Source: CAJQND01 sp051010055
GTDB lineage: Bacteria; Pseudomonadota; Alphaproteobacteria; Rhizobiales; CAJQND01
Direction of reading: 5' to 3'
Assembly (NCBI GenBank): GCA_051010055.1
Contig: JBPCVY010000044.1
Span: 29,311-93,310, forward strand
Length of the DNA stretch: 64,000 bases
This document shows positions 8,470 to 18,973 of this stretch, one piece after another. Made by a program: the position numbers and the translations under genes. The notes under the pieces were generated by a model. The model was not told where the DNA came from. It was given only the letters and a program-made list of their open reading frames with translations, and did not search any database. The first letter of the stretch is position 1; each line of letters opens with the position of its first letter.

Positions 8470-8985
8470 ATGAGTGAGCGCAAATCAAGCTTCGATTACG
8501 AGGGGCTGTTGTCGTGCGGCCGTGGTGAATTGTTCGGACCGGGCAATGCGCAGTTGCCCTTGCCGCCAATGCTGATGTTCGACCGCATTTCGTCTATATC
8601 CGAAGATGGTGGGCCAGATGGCAAGGGCCAGATAGTGGCGGAGCTGGATGTCACGCCGGACTTGTGGTTTTTCGCCTGCCATTTTCAGGGCGACCCTGTG
8701 ATGCCAGGTTGTCTTGGCCTTGACGCGTTGTGGCAGATGACAGGGTTTTTCCTCGGCTGGCTGGGCCTGGAAGGTAAAGGGCGCGCCCTTGCTGCTGGCG
8801 AGATTAAATTCACCGGCATGGTGACCCCCGATGTGAAAAAGGTCGAATACATCGTGAATTTCAAGCGCGTCATCAATCGCCGCCTGGTTTTAGGTATCGC
8901 TGACGGGTTGCTAAAAGCGGATGGAGAGACCATCTACACGGCAAATGATCTGCGCGTTGGGCTATTCAAGCCGGAAAGCGCTTGA
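8470..8985 (+). CDS. fabA: 3-hydroxyacyl-[ACP] dehydratase/isomerase
   Basis: Dehydrates beta-hydroxydecanoyl-ACP and isomerises trans-2- to cis-3-decenoyl-ACP, the branch point of anaerobic unsaturated fatty acid synthesis. Catalytic His71 lies in [19 protein letters not shown], and Asp85 in the same stretch completes the dyad. 171 aa is the family length. The start at 8470 (MSERKSS) is chosen over a longer frame from 8440 because a GAGGGGCGGG site lies between the two. First gene of fabA-fabB-fabI. Confidence 0.97.
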   Translation: MSERKSSFDYEGLLSCGRGELFGPGNAQLPLPPMLMFDRISSISEDGGPDGKGQIVAELDVTPDLWFFACHFQGDPVMPGCLGLDALWQMTGFFLGWLGLEGKGRALAAGEIKFTGMVTPDVKKVEYIVNFKRVINRRLVLGIADGLLKADGETIYTANDLRVGLFKPESA

Positions 8986-9066
8986 GTGCGCAATTCCACT
9001 ACAGTCTTCACAGGCTGCCCGGTAAATGACAGAATATAAGCAACAGATAAAAAGGGGTTTGCGTCC

Positions 9067-10284
9067 ATGAGGCGAGTTGTCGTCACAGGAATAGGAATTG
9101 TCTCTTCCATTGGCAACAATGCCGAGGAAGTCACCGCCTCCCTGCACGAAGCAAAATCAGGAATTGTCAAAGCTGACGAGTATGAAGAGCTCGGCTTCCG
9201 CTGCCAGGTGCACGGCGCGCCCACGCTTGACGTGGAAGAGGCTGTTGACCGCCGGGTGCGGCGTTTCATGGGTGAGGGCGCTGCCTGGAACTATGTTTCC
9301 ATGGAACAGGCCATCGCCAATTCCGGCCTTGAAGAGGACGACATCAAGTCCGAGCGCACCGGTATAATCATGGGCTCTGGCGGACCGTCGACAAAGGTAC
9401 TTATCCAGGCGGCCGACACTACCCGCGAAAAGGGGCCCAAACGCATAGGCCCGTTTGCGGTGCCGGCCTGCATGTCTTCAACCAACTCGGCCACACTGGC
9501 CACGCCTTTCGGCATAAGGGGTGTCAATTACTCCATTTCATCCGCATGCGCCACGTCGACCCACTGCATCGGCAACGCTGCCGAGCTCATTCAGTGGGGC
9601 AAGCAGGATGTGATGTTCGCTGGCGGCGGCGAAGCGCTCGACTGGTCAATGTCCAACCTGTTTGATGCCATGGGCGCCATGTCATCCAAGCACAATGACA
9701 CGCCGGAAAGCGCAAGCCGTGCGTATGATGTCACCCGGGATGGGTTTGTCATCGCCGGGGGTGCTGGCGTGCTGATTTTGGAAGAACTTGAGCGGGCAAA
9801 GGCGCGCGGCGCCAAGATTTACTGCGAGCTTACCGGGTATGGCGCGACATCTGACGGCTACGACATGGTGCAACCCTCCGGCGAGGGAGCGGTGCGGTGC
9901 ATGAAACAGGCTCTGGCAACGGTCGATAGCAAGATTGACTATATCAATCCGCACGCAACATCCACACCGATTGGCGATGAACGGGAAGTTGAAGCCATCC
10001 GCGAAGTGTTCGGCGATGACATTCCGCCGATTTCGGGCACCAAATCGCTCACCGGCCACAGCCTTGGCGCAGCTGGCGTTCAGGAGGCAATTTATTCCAT
10101 CTTGATGATGCAGAACGGTTTCATTTGCGAAAGCGCGCATATCACGGAAATTGACCCGTTGTTTGCCGACATTCCAGTTGTGCGTGAACGCCAGGATGAT
10201 GTTGAAATCAACACCGTCTTGTCCAACAGCTTCGGGTTTGGCGGCACCAACGGATGCCTTGTCTTCCAGCGGTACTCCGGTTAA
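9067..10284 (+). CDS. fabB: Beta-ketoacyl-ACP synthase I
   Basis: Condensing enzyme that elongates cis-3-decenoyl-ACP; works together with FabA. The thiolase fold shows the Cys-His-His triad: catalytic Cys161 in [12 protein letters not shown], His in [11 protein letters not shown] and His in [14 protein letters not shown]. It opens [16 protein letters not shown] and ends [16 protein letters not shown], both typical. 405 aa is the normal length. It lies 81 nt after fabA and 36 nt before fabI, likely one operon. Confidence 0.97.
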   Translation: MRRVVVTGIGIVSSIGNNAEEVTASLHEAKSGIVKADEYEELGFRCQVHGAPTLDVEEAVDRRVRRFMGEGAAWNYVSMEQAIANSGLEEDDIKSERTGIIMGSGGPSTKVLIQAADTTREKGPKRIGPFAVPACMSSTNSATLATPFGIRGVNYSISSACATSTHCIGNAAELIQWGKQDVMFAGGGEALDWSMSNLFDAMGAMSSKHNDTPESASRAYDVTRDGFVIAGGAGVLILEELERAKARGAKIYCELTGYGATSDGYDMVQPSGEGAVRCMKQALATVDSKIDYINPHATSTPIGDEREVEAIREVFGDDIPPISGTKSLTGHSLGAAGVQEAIYSILMMQNGFICESAHITEIDPLFADIPVVRERQDDVEINTVLSNSFGFGGTNGCLVFQRYSG

Positions 10285-10320
10285 TCCGGCCTCTACAGAG
10301 AATTTGAGTACAGGATCACC

Positions 10321-11148
10321 ATGCCAAACAGTGAAATGCCTTCCGCTGGCCCGCTCATGAAGGGCAAACGCGGCCTTGTTATGGGCGTTGCCAACAACCA
10401 TTCCATCGCATGGGGCGCAGCACGCATGCTGGCCGCCCAAGGGGCTGAACTTGCCTTTACCTATCAAGGCGAAGCATTTGGCAAGCGCGTGCAGCCTCTG
10501 GCAGAAAGCGTTGGCTCATCACTGGTGATGCCGTGCGATGTGGAAGATATCGGCACGGTTGATGCCGTGTTCGACACGCTTGGCAAGGAATGGGGCGGCA
10601 TCGACTTTGTTGTCCATGCCATCGCTTATTCCGACAAGAACGAGCTGAAGGGGAAATACGCCGACACCACCCGCGATAACTTCATCCGCACCATGGTGAT
10701 CTCGTGCTTTTCGTTTACCGAGATCGCAAAGCGGGCAGCTGCGCTCATGAACGATGGCGGCTCTCTCGTTACGCTCACATATGGCGGCGCCACCCGGGTG
10801 ATGCCGAATTACAATGTTATGGGCGTTGCGAAAGCTGCACTTGAATCTTCGGTACGCTATCTCGCCTCCGACTATGGCGCCAGTGGCATTCGCGTGAACG
10901 CCATTTCAGCTGGCCCGATGCGCACCCTTGCCGGTGCTGGTATTGCCGATGCCCGGGCCATGTTCTCTTTCCAACGCCAGCATTCGCCCCTGCGCCGGCC
11001 GGTCACTCTCGATGAAGTTGGCGGGGCAGCCTTGTATCTTTTGAGTGACTTGTCTGGCGGCGTTACCGGCGAAGTACATTTCGTAGATGCCGGCTACAAC
11101 ATCATATCTACTCCGCGCCCGGAGGATATGAACGGCGGCGAAAACTAA
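10321..11148 (+). CDS. fabI: Enoyl-[ACP] reductase (NADH)
   Basis: Last reduction step of fatty acid elongation and the target type of triclosan. SDR fold with the FabI-specific glycine motif GVANNHSIAWGAARML, catalytic Tyr-x6-Lys in YNVMGVAKAALE, and SAGPMRTLAGAGI in the substrate loop. 275 aa is normal. The ATG at 10321 follows the fabB stop by 36 nt. It closes the fabA-fabB-fabI cluster; no clear terminator hairpin follows directly. Confidence 0.96.
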   Translation: MPNSEMPSAGPLMKGKRGLVMGVANNHSIAWGAARMLAAQGAELAFTYQGEAFGKRVQPLAESVGSSLVMPCDVEDIGTVDAVFDTLGKEWGGIDFVVHAIAYSDKNELKGKYADTTRDNFIRTMVISCFSFTEIAKRAAALMNDGGSLVTLTYGGATRVMPNYNVMGVAKAALESSVRYLASDYGASGIRVNAISAGPMRTLAGAGIADARAMFSFQRQHSPLRRPVTLDEVGGAALYLLSDLSGGVTGEVHFVDAGYNIISTPRPEDMNGGEN

Positions 11149-11315
11149 CGCTGTTTTTATCCATCTTTCCATTATATCAATAATATCAATTTCTTAACGT
11201 CATTGCTCTTTCTTCCGGTCAATTGATTTTCGTCAAAAAACATTGACTCGCACTATTTTCCTTGGAACTCTACTTCACTGAGGGGTGGAAAATCTCAGCA
11301 AAGTAAGGATGTCCT

Positions 11316-11669
11316 ATGAAAAAGAGTATCTGTGTTCTGGTAGCGGCGGCAGGGCTGTTTCTGCTACCACCTGCTGAAAATGTCGTGGCTCAGGAAACTG
11401 TTGCGGATCCGGTTAGCCTTTTTGGCGGTAATGGCCGGTATTGGATTCCAAGAAGTGGTGACGGCAAGGGCATCATCAGGCTCTACCGGGATGGTTCAGC
11501 CGTTATGCTGTGGAACAATCAATGGACGTACAGGGGAAGCTGGACCCAAGATGGCAACCGGGTAACAACCCAGTGGGAAGACGGCGCTCCTGTGAGCGGA
11601 AACAGCTGGACGATCCGTCCGAACGACGACCCTGACAAGCAATATACCGCTAGCAGCGAAAAACCCTAA
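11316..11669 (+). CDS. Small exported protein of unknown function
   Basis: A 117-residue protein with a clear Sec signal peptide (MKKSICVLVAAAGLFLLPPA, likely cut after VVAQ around residue 26). The mature part of about 90 residues has alternating beta-strand character, rich in Trp and Gly: GRYWIP, IIRLYRDGSAVMLW, WTYRGSWTQDGNRV, SWTIRPNDDP. This suggests a small beta-barrel or beta-sandwich periplasmic protein. I do not recognise a family. A weak TTGACT (11243) without a convincing -10 lies upstream, and a strong hairpin terminator follows it. Confidence 0.7.
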   Translation: MKKSICVLVAAAGLFLLPPAENVVAQETVADPVSLFGGNGRYWIPRSGDGKGIIRLYRDGSAVMLWNNQWTYRGSWTQDGNRVTTQWEDGAPVSGNSWTIRPNDDPDKQYTASSEKP

Positions 11670-11695
11670 ATTCGCCTACAGGCATCAACGAAAAT

Positions 11696-11725
11696 GGGGG
11701 CGGATATTCCGCCCCCAATGTTTTT
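11696..11725. terminator. Bidirectional hairpin terminator between the small secreted gene and pnp
   Basis: A perfect 9-bp stem GGGGGCGGA / TCCGCCCCC with a 3-nt loop (11696-11716) lies between the convergent ends of the small secreted gene and pnp. On the plus strand it is followed by AATGTTTTT; on the minus strand by a shorter ATTTT run. It can end transcription from both sides. Confidence 0.85.
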
Positions 11726-11748
11726 CAGATTTCCGTTTTCAGGAAAAC

Positions 11749-13878
11749 TCATTCAGCGTCGGCTGTTTCTTCAACCTTCGACAGGTCGTCACCGGTTTCC
11801 TGGTCTACCTGCTTCATAGAAAGGCGCACCTTGCCGCGATTGTCAAAGCCAAGAAGTTTCACCTTCACCTCATCGCCTTCATTGACAATGTCGGTAACCT
11901 TCTCAACCCGGCGCGGGGCAAGTTCGGAAATATGCACCAATCCATCCTTAGCGCCGAAGAAGTTCACAAAAGCACCGAAATCCATCACCTTGACAACCTT
12001 GCCGTCATAAATGACGCCAACTTCAGGCTCTGATGTCAGTGACTTAATCCAATTCACTGCAGCTTCGATGGATGCGGAATCATTGGCGGCAACCTGAACG
12101 GTGCCATCATCTTCCACATTCACCTTGGCGCCGGTTTCTTCGACGATCTGGCGGATAATCTTGCCGCCTGTGCCGATCACGTCACGGATTTTGTCAACCG
12201 GGATCTTGAGCTGCTCGATGCGCGGTGCAAACTCGCCGGTTTCCTCGCGTGCTTCGGTAAGCGCCTTGGCCATTTCACCAAGAATATGCACACGGCCACC
12301 CTTGGCCTGCTTAAGTGCGATTTTCATGATCTCTTCGGTAATACCGGTGATCTTGATATCCATCTGCAGAGAGGTAATGCCTTCTTCTGTGCCGGCCACC
12401 TTAAAGTCCATATCACCGAGATGGTCTTCATCACCGAGAATATCGGACAGGACAGCGAAATCGTCACCTTCCTTGATAAGACCCATGGCGATGCCGGATA
12501 CCGGACGTTTGATCGGAACACCAGCATCCATCAGCGCCAGCGAACTGCCGCAAACGGTGGCCATGGAGGATGAGCCGTTGGATTCGGTAATTTCCGAAAC
12601 CAGGCGCAGTGTGTAAGGGAACTCTTCCTTGGTGGGCAGAACCGGATGAAGCGCGCGCCATGCGAGCTTGCCGTGGCCCACTTCGCGACGGCCGGTAAAT
12701 CCGACACGGCCAACCTCACCGACCGAGAACGGCGGGAAGTTGTAGTGCAACAGGAAGTTTTCCTTATAGGTGCCTTCCAGGGCATCGATGAACTGCTCAT
12801 CTTCGCCGGTGCCAAGCGTGGTCACGACAAGGGCCTGTGTTTCACCACGGGTAAACAGGGCCGTGCCGTGCGCGCGGGGCAGAAAGCCGACTTCACATTC
12901 GATCTGGCGGACCTGATCAAGCTTGCGGCCATCAATGCGCTTTTTAGTCTTCAGGATCGAGCCGCGCACGATTTCTTTTTCAACCGACTTGAAACAACCG
13001 CCAACTTCGGTCGGATCATTTTCATTGTCTTCGCCGCACAGTTTCTCCAGCACTTTGTCTTTTGCAGCAGCAACCATGTCCTGCCGGGTCATCTTGTCAG
13101 CCTCTTTGTAAGCCTTTTCAAGATCCTTGCCGGCAAGCTTGCGTACCTGATCGGTCAGTTTCGAGTGATCCGGAACTTCGACGTCGCGCGGTTCGCGCGC
13201 AGCACGTTCTGCGAGATCGATAATGGCGTCCATTACCGCCTGCATTTCACGGTGTCCAAACATGACAGCGCCCAGCATTGTGTCCTCGTCAAGCTCATTG
13301 GCTTCCGATTCCACCATCAGGACAGCGTCCTGAGTGCCCGCAACAACAAGGTCAAGAGCGCTATCTTCCATCTGGTCGAGTTCCGGGTTGAGCACAAACT
13401 CGCCATCAATGAGACCAACCCTTGCCGCGCCAATCGGCCCCATGAAAGGGATACCGGAAAGGGTGAGTGCGGCCGATGTTGCCACCAAGGCAACAATATC
13501 GGGGTCGTTTTCCATATCATGCGAAAGAACTGTTGCGATCACCTGGGTTTCGTTCTTGAACCCTTTGGCGAACAGCGGGCGGATTGGCCGGTCGATGAGG
13601 CGGGAAACAAGGGTTTCCTTCTCACTGGGGCGGCCTTCACGCTTGAAAAACCCGCCTGGGATCTTCCCGGCGGCATAAGTCTTTTCTTGGTAGTTGACGG
13701 TGAGCGGGAAGAAATCAATCCCCTCTCTTGGCGATCTTGCTGCCACTGATGTGGCCATCACCGTCGTGTCGCCGTAGGTAACGACAACCGCGCCATCAGC
13801 CTGACGGGCAACTTTACCTGTTTCGATCTTGAGCGGACGTCCGCCCCATTCAATTTCTACGGTCTGAATATCAAACAT
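11749..13878 (-). CDS. pnp: Polyribonucleotide nucleotidyltransferase (PNPase)
   Basis: Phosphorolytic 3'-5' exoribonuclease, part of the RNA degradosome. Two RNase PH-like domains (about residues 1-230 and 300-530, the second with [16 protein letters not shown] and catalytic-site [17 protein letters not shown]), then a KH domain ([19 protein letters not shown], about 560-620) and a C-terminal S1 domain ([20 protein letters not shown]). About 709 aa, the usual size. The second of two tandem ATGs is used because AAGGA is better spaced to it. It follows rpsO after a 215-nt structured spacer, which may control it. Confidence 0.98.
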   Translation of the reverse strand: MFDIQTVEIEWGGRPLKIETGKVARQADGAVVVTYGDTTVMATSVAARSPREGIDFFPLTVNYQEKTYAAGKIPGGFFKREGRPSEKETLVSRLIDRPIRPLFAKGFKNETQVIATVLSHDMENDPDIVALVATSAALTLSGIPFMGPIGAARVGLIDGEFVLNPELDQMEDSALDLVVAGTQDAVLMVESEANELDEDTMLGAVMFGHREMQAVMDAIIDLAERAAREPRDVEVPDHSKLTDQVRKLAGKDLEKAYKEADKMTRQDMVAAAKDKVLEKLCGEDNENDPTEVGGCFKSVEKEIVRGSILKTKKRIDGRKLDQVRQIECEVGFLPRAHGTALFTRGETQALVVTTLGTGEDEQFIDALEGTYKENFLLHYNFPPFSVGEVGRVGFTGRREVGHGKLAWRALHPVLPTKEEFPYTLRLVSEITESNGSSSMATVCGSSLALMDAGVPIKRPVSGIAMGLIKEGDDFAVLSDILGDEDHLGDMDFKVAGTEEGITSLQMDIKITGITEEIMKIALKQAKGGRVHILGEMAKALTEAREETGEFAPRIEQLKIPVDKIRDVIGTGGKIIRQIVEETGAKVNVEDDGTVQVAANDSASIEAAVNWIKSLTSEPEVGVIYDGKVVKVMDFGAFVNFFGAKDGLVHISELAPRRVEKVTDIVNEGDEVKVKLLGFDNRGKVRLSMKQVDQETGDDLSKVEETADAE

Positions 13879-13881
13879 CAT

Positions 13882-14096
13882 CTTTCCTTAATGTGCCCAG
13901 CCGCCCTTCGTTCACATGCGGTATACCTTGGAGGGCACGATGAACCCGCGGCCCCATTGCCTCAGGTTCGAACCATTCGCCCCGGTTGCGGACCTCCGCA
14001 CCGGGGCACGGCAACCATGGTTGCCGGTCGTCGGAAAATGCGGAGGCCAGACGTGAACATTCCGCGCCGGCCCGCACTTTTTCTTGATTTACGCTG
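13882..14096 (-). promoter_or_regulatory. Structured rpsO-pnp intergenic RNA leader
   Basis: In the pnp leader (minus-strand RNA) three inverted repeats are visible. One hairpin covers 13980-14006 (CCCCGGT…ACCGGGG with an inner GCGGA/TCCGC-type stem). An 18-nt palindrome CGGCAACCATGGTTGCCG covers 14009-14026. A long-range pair joins 13991-14000 (GACCTCCGCA) with 14039-14048 (TGCGGAGGCC, one G-U pair). The long-range arm uses the same bases as the first hairpin, so the two folds exclude each other. In E. coli the pnp leader is an RNase III/PNPase autoregulation target; a similar role here is inferred. Confidence 0.6.
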
Positions 14097-14366
14097 TTAG
14101 CGGCGAATACCAAGCTTTTTGATGAGGTCCTGGTAGCGGGCCTCTTCCTTCGCCTTTACATAATCCAGAAGCTTGCGGCGCTGCGAAACCATTTTCAAAA
14201 GGCCGCGCCGGGAATGGTTATCTTTTTTATGTGACTGGAAATGTCCGGTGAGGTTGTTGATGCGCTCGGTCAGGATAGCCACCTGAACTTCCGGCGAACC
14301 GGTATCACCCTTGGTTGTGCCAAACTCTTCGATGAGCGCAGCTTTGCGCTCTGCAGATATCGACAT
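14097..14366 (-). CDS. rpsO: Small ribosomal subunit protein uS15
   Basis: 89-residue S15 of the 30S subunit: [15 protein letters not shown], the conserved [43 protein letters not shown] binding 16S rRNA, and the ending [12 protein letters not shown]. The start at 14366 follows a GGAGCA site; the longer frame upstream runs into the spacer after truB (38 nt). It sits between truB and pnp as in most proteobacteria. Confidence 0.98.
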   Translation of the reverse strand: MSISAERKAALIEEFGTTKGDTGSPEVQVAILTERINNLTGHFQSHKKDNHSRRGLLKMVSQRRKLLDYVKAKEEARYQDLIKKLGIRR

Positions 14367-14404
14367 CGGTTGCTCCTGTCTATTCTGTGCCGGAAATGTC
14401 CAGC

Positions 14405-15328
14405 TCACGTTAAATTAAACACGCGGCGGGGGTGTACCATGCCTTCGCGGATTTCAGCGATCGCCACCGGCTCGCCGTGAGCTGTGACAACAACTGTACC
14501 GTGAAGAATGGGCGCATCCCGGCCCCGCGCAATAATAGCCTGACCGCTTCGCAGCCGGGCCGCCTCTTGCCCTTCAACGGCCAGCGCCGGGATGTCGTCC
14601 AGCACGGTCGCAACAGGGAATAGAAGCTCTTCAATGGCCTCTTGACCGGCGCCCTTATGGCTCATTTCTTCAAGTTTTTCCAGCGAAATCATATCGCGCT
14701 CGCCGAAAGGCCCGACACGGGCGCGCCGGAGCGTGCAAACATGGCCGAAACATCCAAGTTTCCGGCCCATATCGCGGGCAAGGGCGCGCACATAGGTGCC
14801 TTTTCCGCACTCAGCTTCAAACACCGCATGATCATCATCGGGCGTTTCAACAAGGCGCAAATCGTCAATCTGCACAGCGCGCGGGTCAAGGCTCACCTCT
14901 TTCCCGCCCCGGGCCAAATCATATGCTCGTTCCCCTGCCACCTTGATGGCAGAAAATGCTGGCGGAACCTGCATGATTTCCCCGGTGAAATCGCTCAAAA
15001 TGGCTTCGATTTCTTCATTTGAGGGCCGATTATCGCTGGTTTGGCAGGCATCACCCTCGCCATCATCGGTTTGTGTTTCAATGCCCCAGCGTGCAGTGAA
15101 CCGGTAAACCTTCTGGCCATCCATGGCAAATGACACGGTTTTCGTAGCCTCGCCAAAAGCAATTGCAAGAAGGCCCGTTGCCAGGGGATCGAGCGTGCCC
15201 GCATGGCCAGCCTTTTGGGCATTGAACAAGCGCTTGACGATAGCAACTGCCTTGGTCGATGTCATTTCCAGGGGTTTGTCGAGTATAAGCCACCCGTGAA
15301 CCGGATTGCCTTTGCGCCGCCGTGCCAT
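14405..15328 (-). CDS. truB: tRNA pseudouridine(55) synthase
   Basis: Makes pseudouridine 55 in the T-loop of tRNAs. [21 protein letters not shown] opens the fold; the catalytic Asp is in [15 protein letters not shown] (about residue 45); [21 protein letters not shown] and the [17 protein letters not shown] motif follow, with a small C-terminal PUA-like part ending HPRRVFNL. 307 aa is normal. It starts 4 nt after the rbfA stop, so the two are translationally close. Confidence 0.97.
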   Translation of the reverse strand: MARRRKGNPVHGWLILDKPLEMTSTKAVAIVKRLFNAQKAGHAGTLDPLATGLLAIAFGEATKTVSFAMDGQKVYRFTARWGIETQTDDGEGDACQTSDNRPSNEEIEAILSDFTGEIMQVPPAFSAIKVAGERAYDLARGGKEVSLDPRAVQIDDLRLVETPDDDHAVFEAECGKGTYVRALARDMGRKLGCFGHVCTLRRARVGPFGERDMISLEKLEEMSHKGAGQEAIEELLFPVATVLDDIPALAVEGQEAARLRSGQAIIARGRDAPILHGTVVVTAHGEPVAIAEIREGMVHPRRVFNLT

Positions 15329-15332
15329 AAGC

Positions 15333-15737
15333 TTATTCTTCCGCGCCGCTTTCCAAATCCTGACGGACTTTCGGGTCCTTCAGCAAGGTATCGACTTTTT
15401 GCGCATAGTCCAAAGATGTATCGAGCTCAAACTTGAGCGCGGGCATGTATTTCAACTCAAGGCGTTTTGAAAGCGCGCCGCGGATCGGTTTCACGTTGCG
15501 CCGCAGCGCTTCCATAATCGCTTCGCGGTCTTTGCCGGCAAGCGGCATAACATAGGCGCGCGCTTGGCGCAGGTCCGGGCTCATGGAAACTTCCAGAACG
15601 GTGATGGCGCCATCGAGATTCTCCGCCGGCACCTCACCGCGATTGAAAATTTCAGCCAGTGCATGGCGCACAAGCTCACCCACACGCAATTGCCGCTGGC
15701 TGGGGCCGGGAACAGCACTGCCACTGAATTTGCTCAT
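15333..15737 (-). CDS. rbfA: 30S ribosome-binding factor A
   Basis: Assembly factor for the 30S subunit, acting on 16S rRNA 5'-end maturation. The single KH-type fold is recognisable from RQLRVGELVRHALAEIF, ITVLEVSMSPDLRQARAYVMPL and RGALSKRLELKYMPALKFELDTSLDYAQKVDTLL. 134 aa is typical. It begins 8 nt after the infB stop and is followed at 4 nt by truB, within the nusA-infB operon. Confidence 0.97.
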   Translation of the reverse strand: MSKFSGSAVPGPSQRQLRVGELVRHALAEIFNRGEVPAENLDGAITVLEVSMSPDLRQARAYVMPLAGKDREAIMEALRRNVKPIRGALSKRLELKYMPALKFELDTSLDYAQKVDTLLKDPKVRQDLESGAEE

Positions 15738-15745
15738 GGTTCAGG

Positions 15746-18289
15746 TTAATCGAGTGTACGCTCGATCTCCTCTACCCGGTAACATTCGATAATGTCGCCA
15801 GCCCGGATATCCTGGTAGTTTTCAAAGGCCATGCCGCATTCCTGGCCGGCACGCACTTCCTTTACCTCATCCTTAAAGCGCTTAAGCGTTGAAAGCGTTC
15901 CTTCGTGGATTACCACATTGTCGCGAATGAGGCGAACCTTGGCGCCGCGTTCCACGGAGCCTTCGGTAACCCGGCAACCGGCGACCTTGCCGGTTTTGGA
16001 AATATTGAAGACTTCCAGGATTTCCGCATTGCCCAGGAAGGTTTCGCGCTGTTCCGGCGCCAACAGGCCGGAAAGTGCGGCCTTCACGTCGTCTACCAAA
16101 TCGTAAATTACATTGTAATAGCGGATTTCGATACCTGCCCGTTCCGCAGCTTCACGCGCCTGCGCATTGGCACGCACGTTGAACCCGAGCACAAGGGCGT
16201 TGGAGGCCGTTGCCAGGGTGATATCGGATTCAGAGATACCGCCAACCGCATAGTGCACCACGCGGGCAGCAACTTCTTTGGTCGCAAGCTTATCAAGCGC
16301 GTGAACAATTGCTTCAACAGAGCCCTGCACATCGCCCTTTATCAAAATCGGCACTTCAGCCAATTCATTTTCCTTAAGCTTGCTCATCATCTGCTCAAGC
16401 GACATTGCAGAGGAAGAAGGTGCGCCCTTCAAATCACGCAGCTTGCGTTCCCGGTAGTCAGTGATTTCGCGGGCCCGCGCTTCGCTATCAACCACAACGA
16501 ACTGGTCACCTGCTTCCGGCGCAGAATTGAGGCCCAACACTTCTACCGGCACTGACGGGCCGGCTTCTTCAACATTTTCACCGTGATCATCTACAAGTGC
16601 ACGCACCTTGCCCCATGATGCGCCAGCAACAAAAATGTCACCAACCCGCAAGGCACCGCGTTGCACCAGAACGGTTGCGACCGGGCCACGGCCCTTGTCG
16701 AGCTTGGCTTCAACCACCGCACCATCGGCAGAACGGTCCGGATTGGCTTTCAGTTCCAGGATTTCCGACTGCAGAAGAACAGATTCGAGCAGCTTGTCGA
16801 GATTGGTGCCTTTCAGCGCCGAGACCTCAATTTCCTGTGTGTCCCCGCCAAGGCTCTCTACAACGATTTCATGTTGCAGCAATTCGTTGCGAACACGGGT
16901 CGCGTCAGCCTCAGGTTTGTCCATCTTGTTGATTGCCACGATCAACGGCACTTCCGCCGCCTTGGCGTGATTGATCGCCTCAATGGTTTGCGGCATCACA
17001 CCGTCATCGGCTGCCACCACCAAAATAACAATATCGGTAACCTTTGCGCCGCGTGCCCGCATTTCCGTAAATGCGGCGTGGCCCGGGGTATCGATAAACG
17101 TTACCGCGCCATCTCCAACATCAACCTGATATGCGCCAATATGCTGGGTAATGCCGCCAGCTTCGCCAGAAACAACATTGGCTTCGCGCAAGGCGTCCAG
17201 CAATGAAGTCTTGCCGTGATCAACATGGCCCATAACCGTCACAACGGGGGCGCGCGCGACGAGATCACCGGCTTCATCATCATGACCCATCAGGCCCATT
17301 TCCACGTCGGCTTCAGAGACCCGTTTCACGGAGTGACCGAATTCCTCGGCAATCAACTGGGCGGTATCGGCATCAATCATATCCGTAATCTTGTGCATAT
17401 CGCCCTGTTTCATGAGGAACTTGATAATATCGACGCCGCGCTCAGCCATGCGGTTGGCAAGTTCCTGAATTGTGATGGCCTCAGGTACGGTTACCTCACG
17501 GGCAATCTTTTCACGCGGCTCTCCTGAACCAGCCAGCGTTTTCTGCTTCTGGCGCTCCTGGCGCCTGCGCATGGCCGCAAGGGAGCGTTGACGTACATTG
17601 TCATCAAGCGCGTTTGAAATTGTCAGTTTGCCGCGGCGGCGCTCCAGCTGGCCTTTGCGGGCCGGGGTGTGGGCCGGCTTGTTCTCACGTTTCTCGCGTT
17701 CTTTGCGAGGTTCAGGCGCGGTGCGGGCAGTCGCCTCAGCTTTCTTTTCTTCCGGTTTTGCAGCTGCAACTTCCGCTGCAACAGTTGCTTCAGCAGCAGC
17801 GCGCTCTTCTTCAACTTTGCGTTCTTCTTCTTCTTCAACCTCACGCTTTGCCGCGTCTTCGGCTTCAAGCTTTTTCTGTTCTTCTTCATCAGCGCGGCGT
17901 TTGGCTTCGCGCTGTTCTGCCTCTACCCGTTCCTTTTCGCGAACACGCGCATCGGCTAGCGCCTTGGCGCGGGCATCTTTTTCATCTGCGGAAAGTGTGC
18001 GCAAAACCACGCCTTCACGGGAAGCTTCCGGCTTTTCTTCCTCGACCGGGGCTTCTTGCTTGGGTGCAGCATCTATCGGCTTTGGCGGCGCCGTTTGCGG
18101 GCGGGCAGGCGCTTCGGCTTCCGGCTTGCCACCGGGCGTCAGAATGCGCTTGCGCTTGGTCTCAACAACAACCGTTTTTGAGCGGCCATGGCTGAAACTC
18201 TGCTTAACGCTGCCTTGCCCTACTTTGCGGCGCAGACTGAGTGTCTTTCCGCCAGCGTTGGGACTTTCCGTATCGTTGGTCTCGCTCAT
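15746..18289 (-). CDS. infB: Translation initiation factor IF-2
   Basis: GTPase that brings initiator fMet-tRNA to the ribosome. The N-terminal part (about residues 1-320) is low-complexity, rich in Lys, Glu, Ala and Arg with coiled-coil character. An IF2 N-domain segment ([25 protein letters not shown]) follows, then the G domain with G1 [19 protein letters not shown]3 DTPGHAAF, G4 NKMD and domains 2-4. About 847 aa from MSETNDTE. Nine further codons upstream are open, but this start fits rhizobial relatives. It lies between the ylxR-like gene (36 nt) and rbfA (8 nt). Confidence 0.97.
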   Translation of the reverse strand: MSETNDTESPNAGGKTLSLRRKVGQGSVKQSFSHGRSKTVVVETKRKRILTPGGKPEAEAPARPQTAPPKPIDAAPKQEAPVEEEKPEASREGVVLRTLSADEKDARAKALADARVREKERVEAEQREAKRRADEEEQKKLEAEDAAKREVEEEEERKVEEERAAAEATVAAEVAAAKPEEKKAEATARTAPEPRKEREKRENKPAHTPARKGQLERRRGKLTISNALDDNVRQRSLAAMRRRQERQKQKTLAGSGEPREKIAREVTVPEAITIQELANRMAERGVDIIKFLMKQGDMHKITDMIDADTAQLIAEEFGHSVKRVSEADVEMGLMGHDDEAGDLVARAPVVTVMGHVDHGKTSLLDALREANVVSGEAGGITQHIGAYQVDVGDGAVTFIDTPGHAAFTEMRARGAKVTDIVILVVAADDGVMPQTIEAINHAKAAEVPLIVAINKMDKPEADATRVRNELLQHEIVVESLGGDTQEIEVSALKGTNLDKLLESVLLQSEILELKANPDRSADGAVVEAKLDKGRGPVATVLVQRGALRVGDIFVAGASWGKVRALVDDHGENVEEAGPSVPVEVLGLNSAPEAGDQFVVVDSEARAREITDYRERKLRDLKGAPSSSAMSLEQMMSKLKENELAEVPILIKGDVQGSVEAIVHALDKLATKEVAARVVHYAVGGISESDITLATASNALVLGFNVRANAQAREAAERAGIEIRYYNVIYDLVDDVKAALSGLLAPEQRETFLGNAEILEVFNISKTGKVAGCRVTEGSVERGAKVRLIRDNVVIHEGTLSTLKRFKDEVKEVRAGQECGMAFENYQDIRAGDIIECYRVEEIERTLD

Positions 18290-18325
18290 ACTTTTCCAGT
18301 TTTCTGCGGCACTCAACTTAGCCGC

Positions 18326-18973
18326 TCACCCACCATTAGAACCCAAATATTCCGTCAACTTATGCACTGTGCCGGTAAAGCGGTCGGTCAACCCTCCCGG
18401 CGCCAGAGCAGCATGTACCACATTTGACCGCCCAATTGCCAAACTGATTTCGCCAGAAGTGAAGCTTTCTATCACAACCGGCCTGCAGTCTGCATTTTTC
18501 GCGCGGGCGGCTATCTTGCTGCGGCCATCCGCGCTGGCATCGTTTGCGGCCAATATAGCCGTCACCTTATTCTTCGCAAGCTGTGCTGAAACCTTCTCAA
18601 ACCCCGTGGTTACCAGCCCGGCCCGGTTTGCCAAACCCAACAGAGAAAGCGCATCCTTGCGCAGCAATCTTGCAATCAGCTCCACCAGCCCTTCGTCAGC
18701 ATTTGCCTTTGCGCCAAATGCCTTGGCAAAAGCGCCGCGATCGGTTGCCTGCTGCACCAGACCCTTTGACGTACCGACCCAAACACCACGGCCCGGCAAC
18801 TTGGCCTTGAGGTCCGGTACTACATCGCCATCAGGCGATAGAACGAACCTTATCAGCTTTTCAACCGGCTGCACATTACGGCCAACAATGCACATACGCT
18901 GGCGCTCTGTTGCGTGCATACCGGTTTTTCGCTCCGCACCGGCATTAAGCGCTTTACTCTTCTTCCCCTGCAT
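18326..18973 (-). CDS. YlxR (DUF448) / L7Ae-like RNA-binding protein
   Basis: The N-terminal YlxR domain shows the signature RMCIVGRNVQPVEKLIRFVLSP and LPGRGVWV. The C-terminal half is an L7Ae/YlxQ-like RNA-binding domain (LLGLANRAGLVTTGFEKVSAQLAKNKVTAILAANDAS). The fusion of the two is common in Alphaproteobacteria and always sits between nusA and infB. YlxR is a nucleoid- or RNase-P-linked RNA/DNA-binding factor in other bacteria; its role here is inferred. The start is uncertain: ATG at 18973 overlaps the nusA stop by about 20 nt, and an inner ATG at about 18919 is an alternative. Confidence 0.9.
   Translation of the reverse strand: MQGKKSKALNAGAERKTGMHATERQRMCIVGRNVQPVEKLIRFVLSPDGDVVPDLKAKLPGRGVWVGTSKGLVQQATDRGAFAKAFGAKANADEGLVELIARLLRKDALSLLGLANRAGLVTTGFEKVSAQLAKNKVTAILAANDASADGRSKIAARAKNADCRPVVIESFTSGEISLAIGRSNVVHAALAPGGLTDRFTGTVHKLTEYLGSNGG

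Noticed and set aside
12646..13749. 367-aa open frame on the plus strand opposite pnp
   Set aside because: pnp is certain on the other strand; the translation has no recognisable domain or start site.
13891..14100. Short open frames in the rpsO-pnp spacer
   Set aside because: They coincide with the inverted repeats and have no ribosome-binding site; the region is better read as structured leader RNA.
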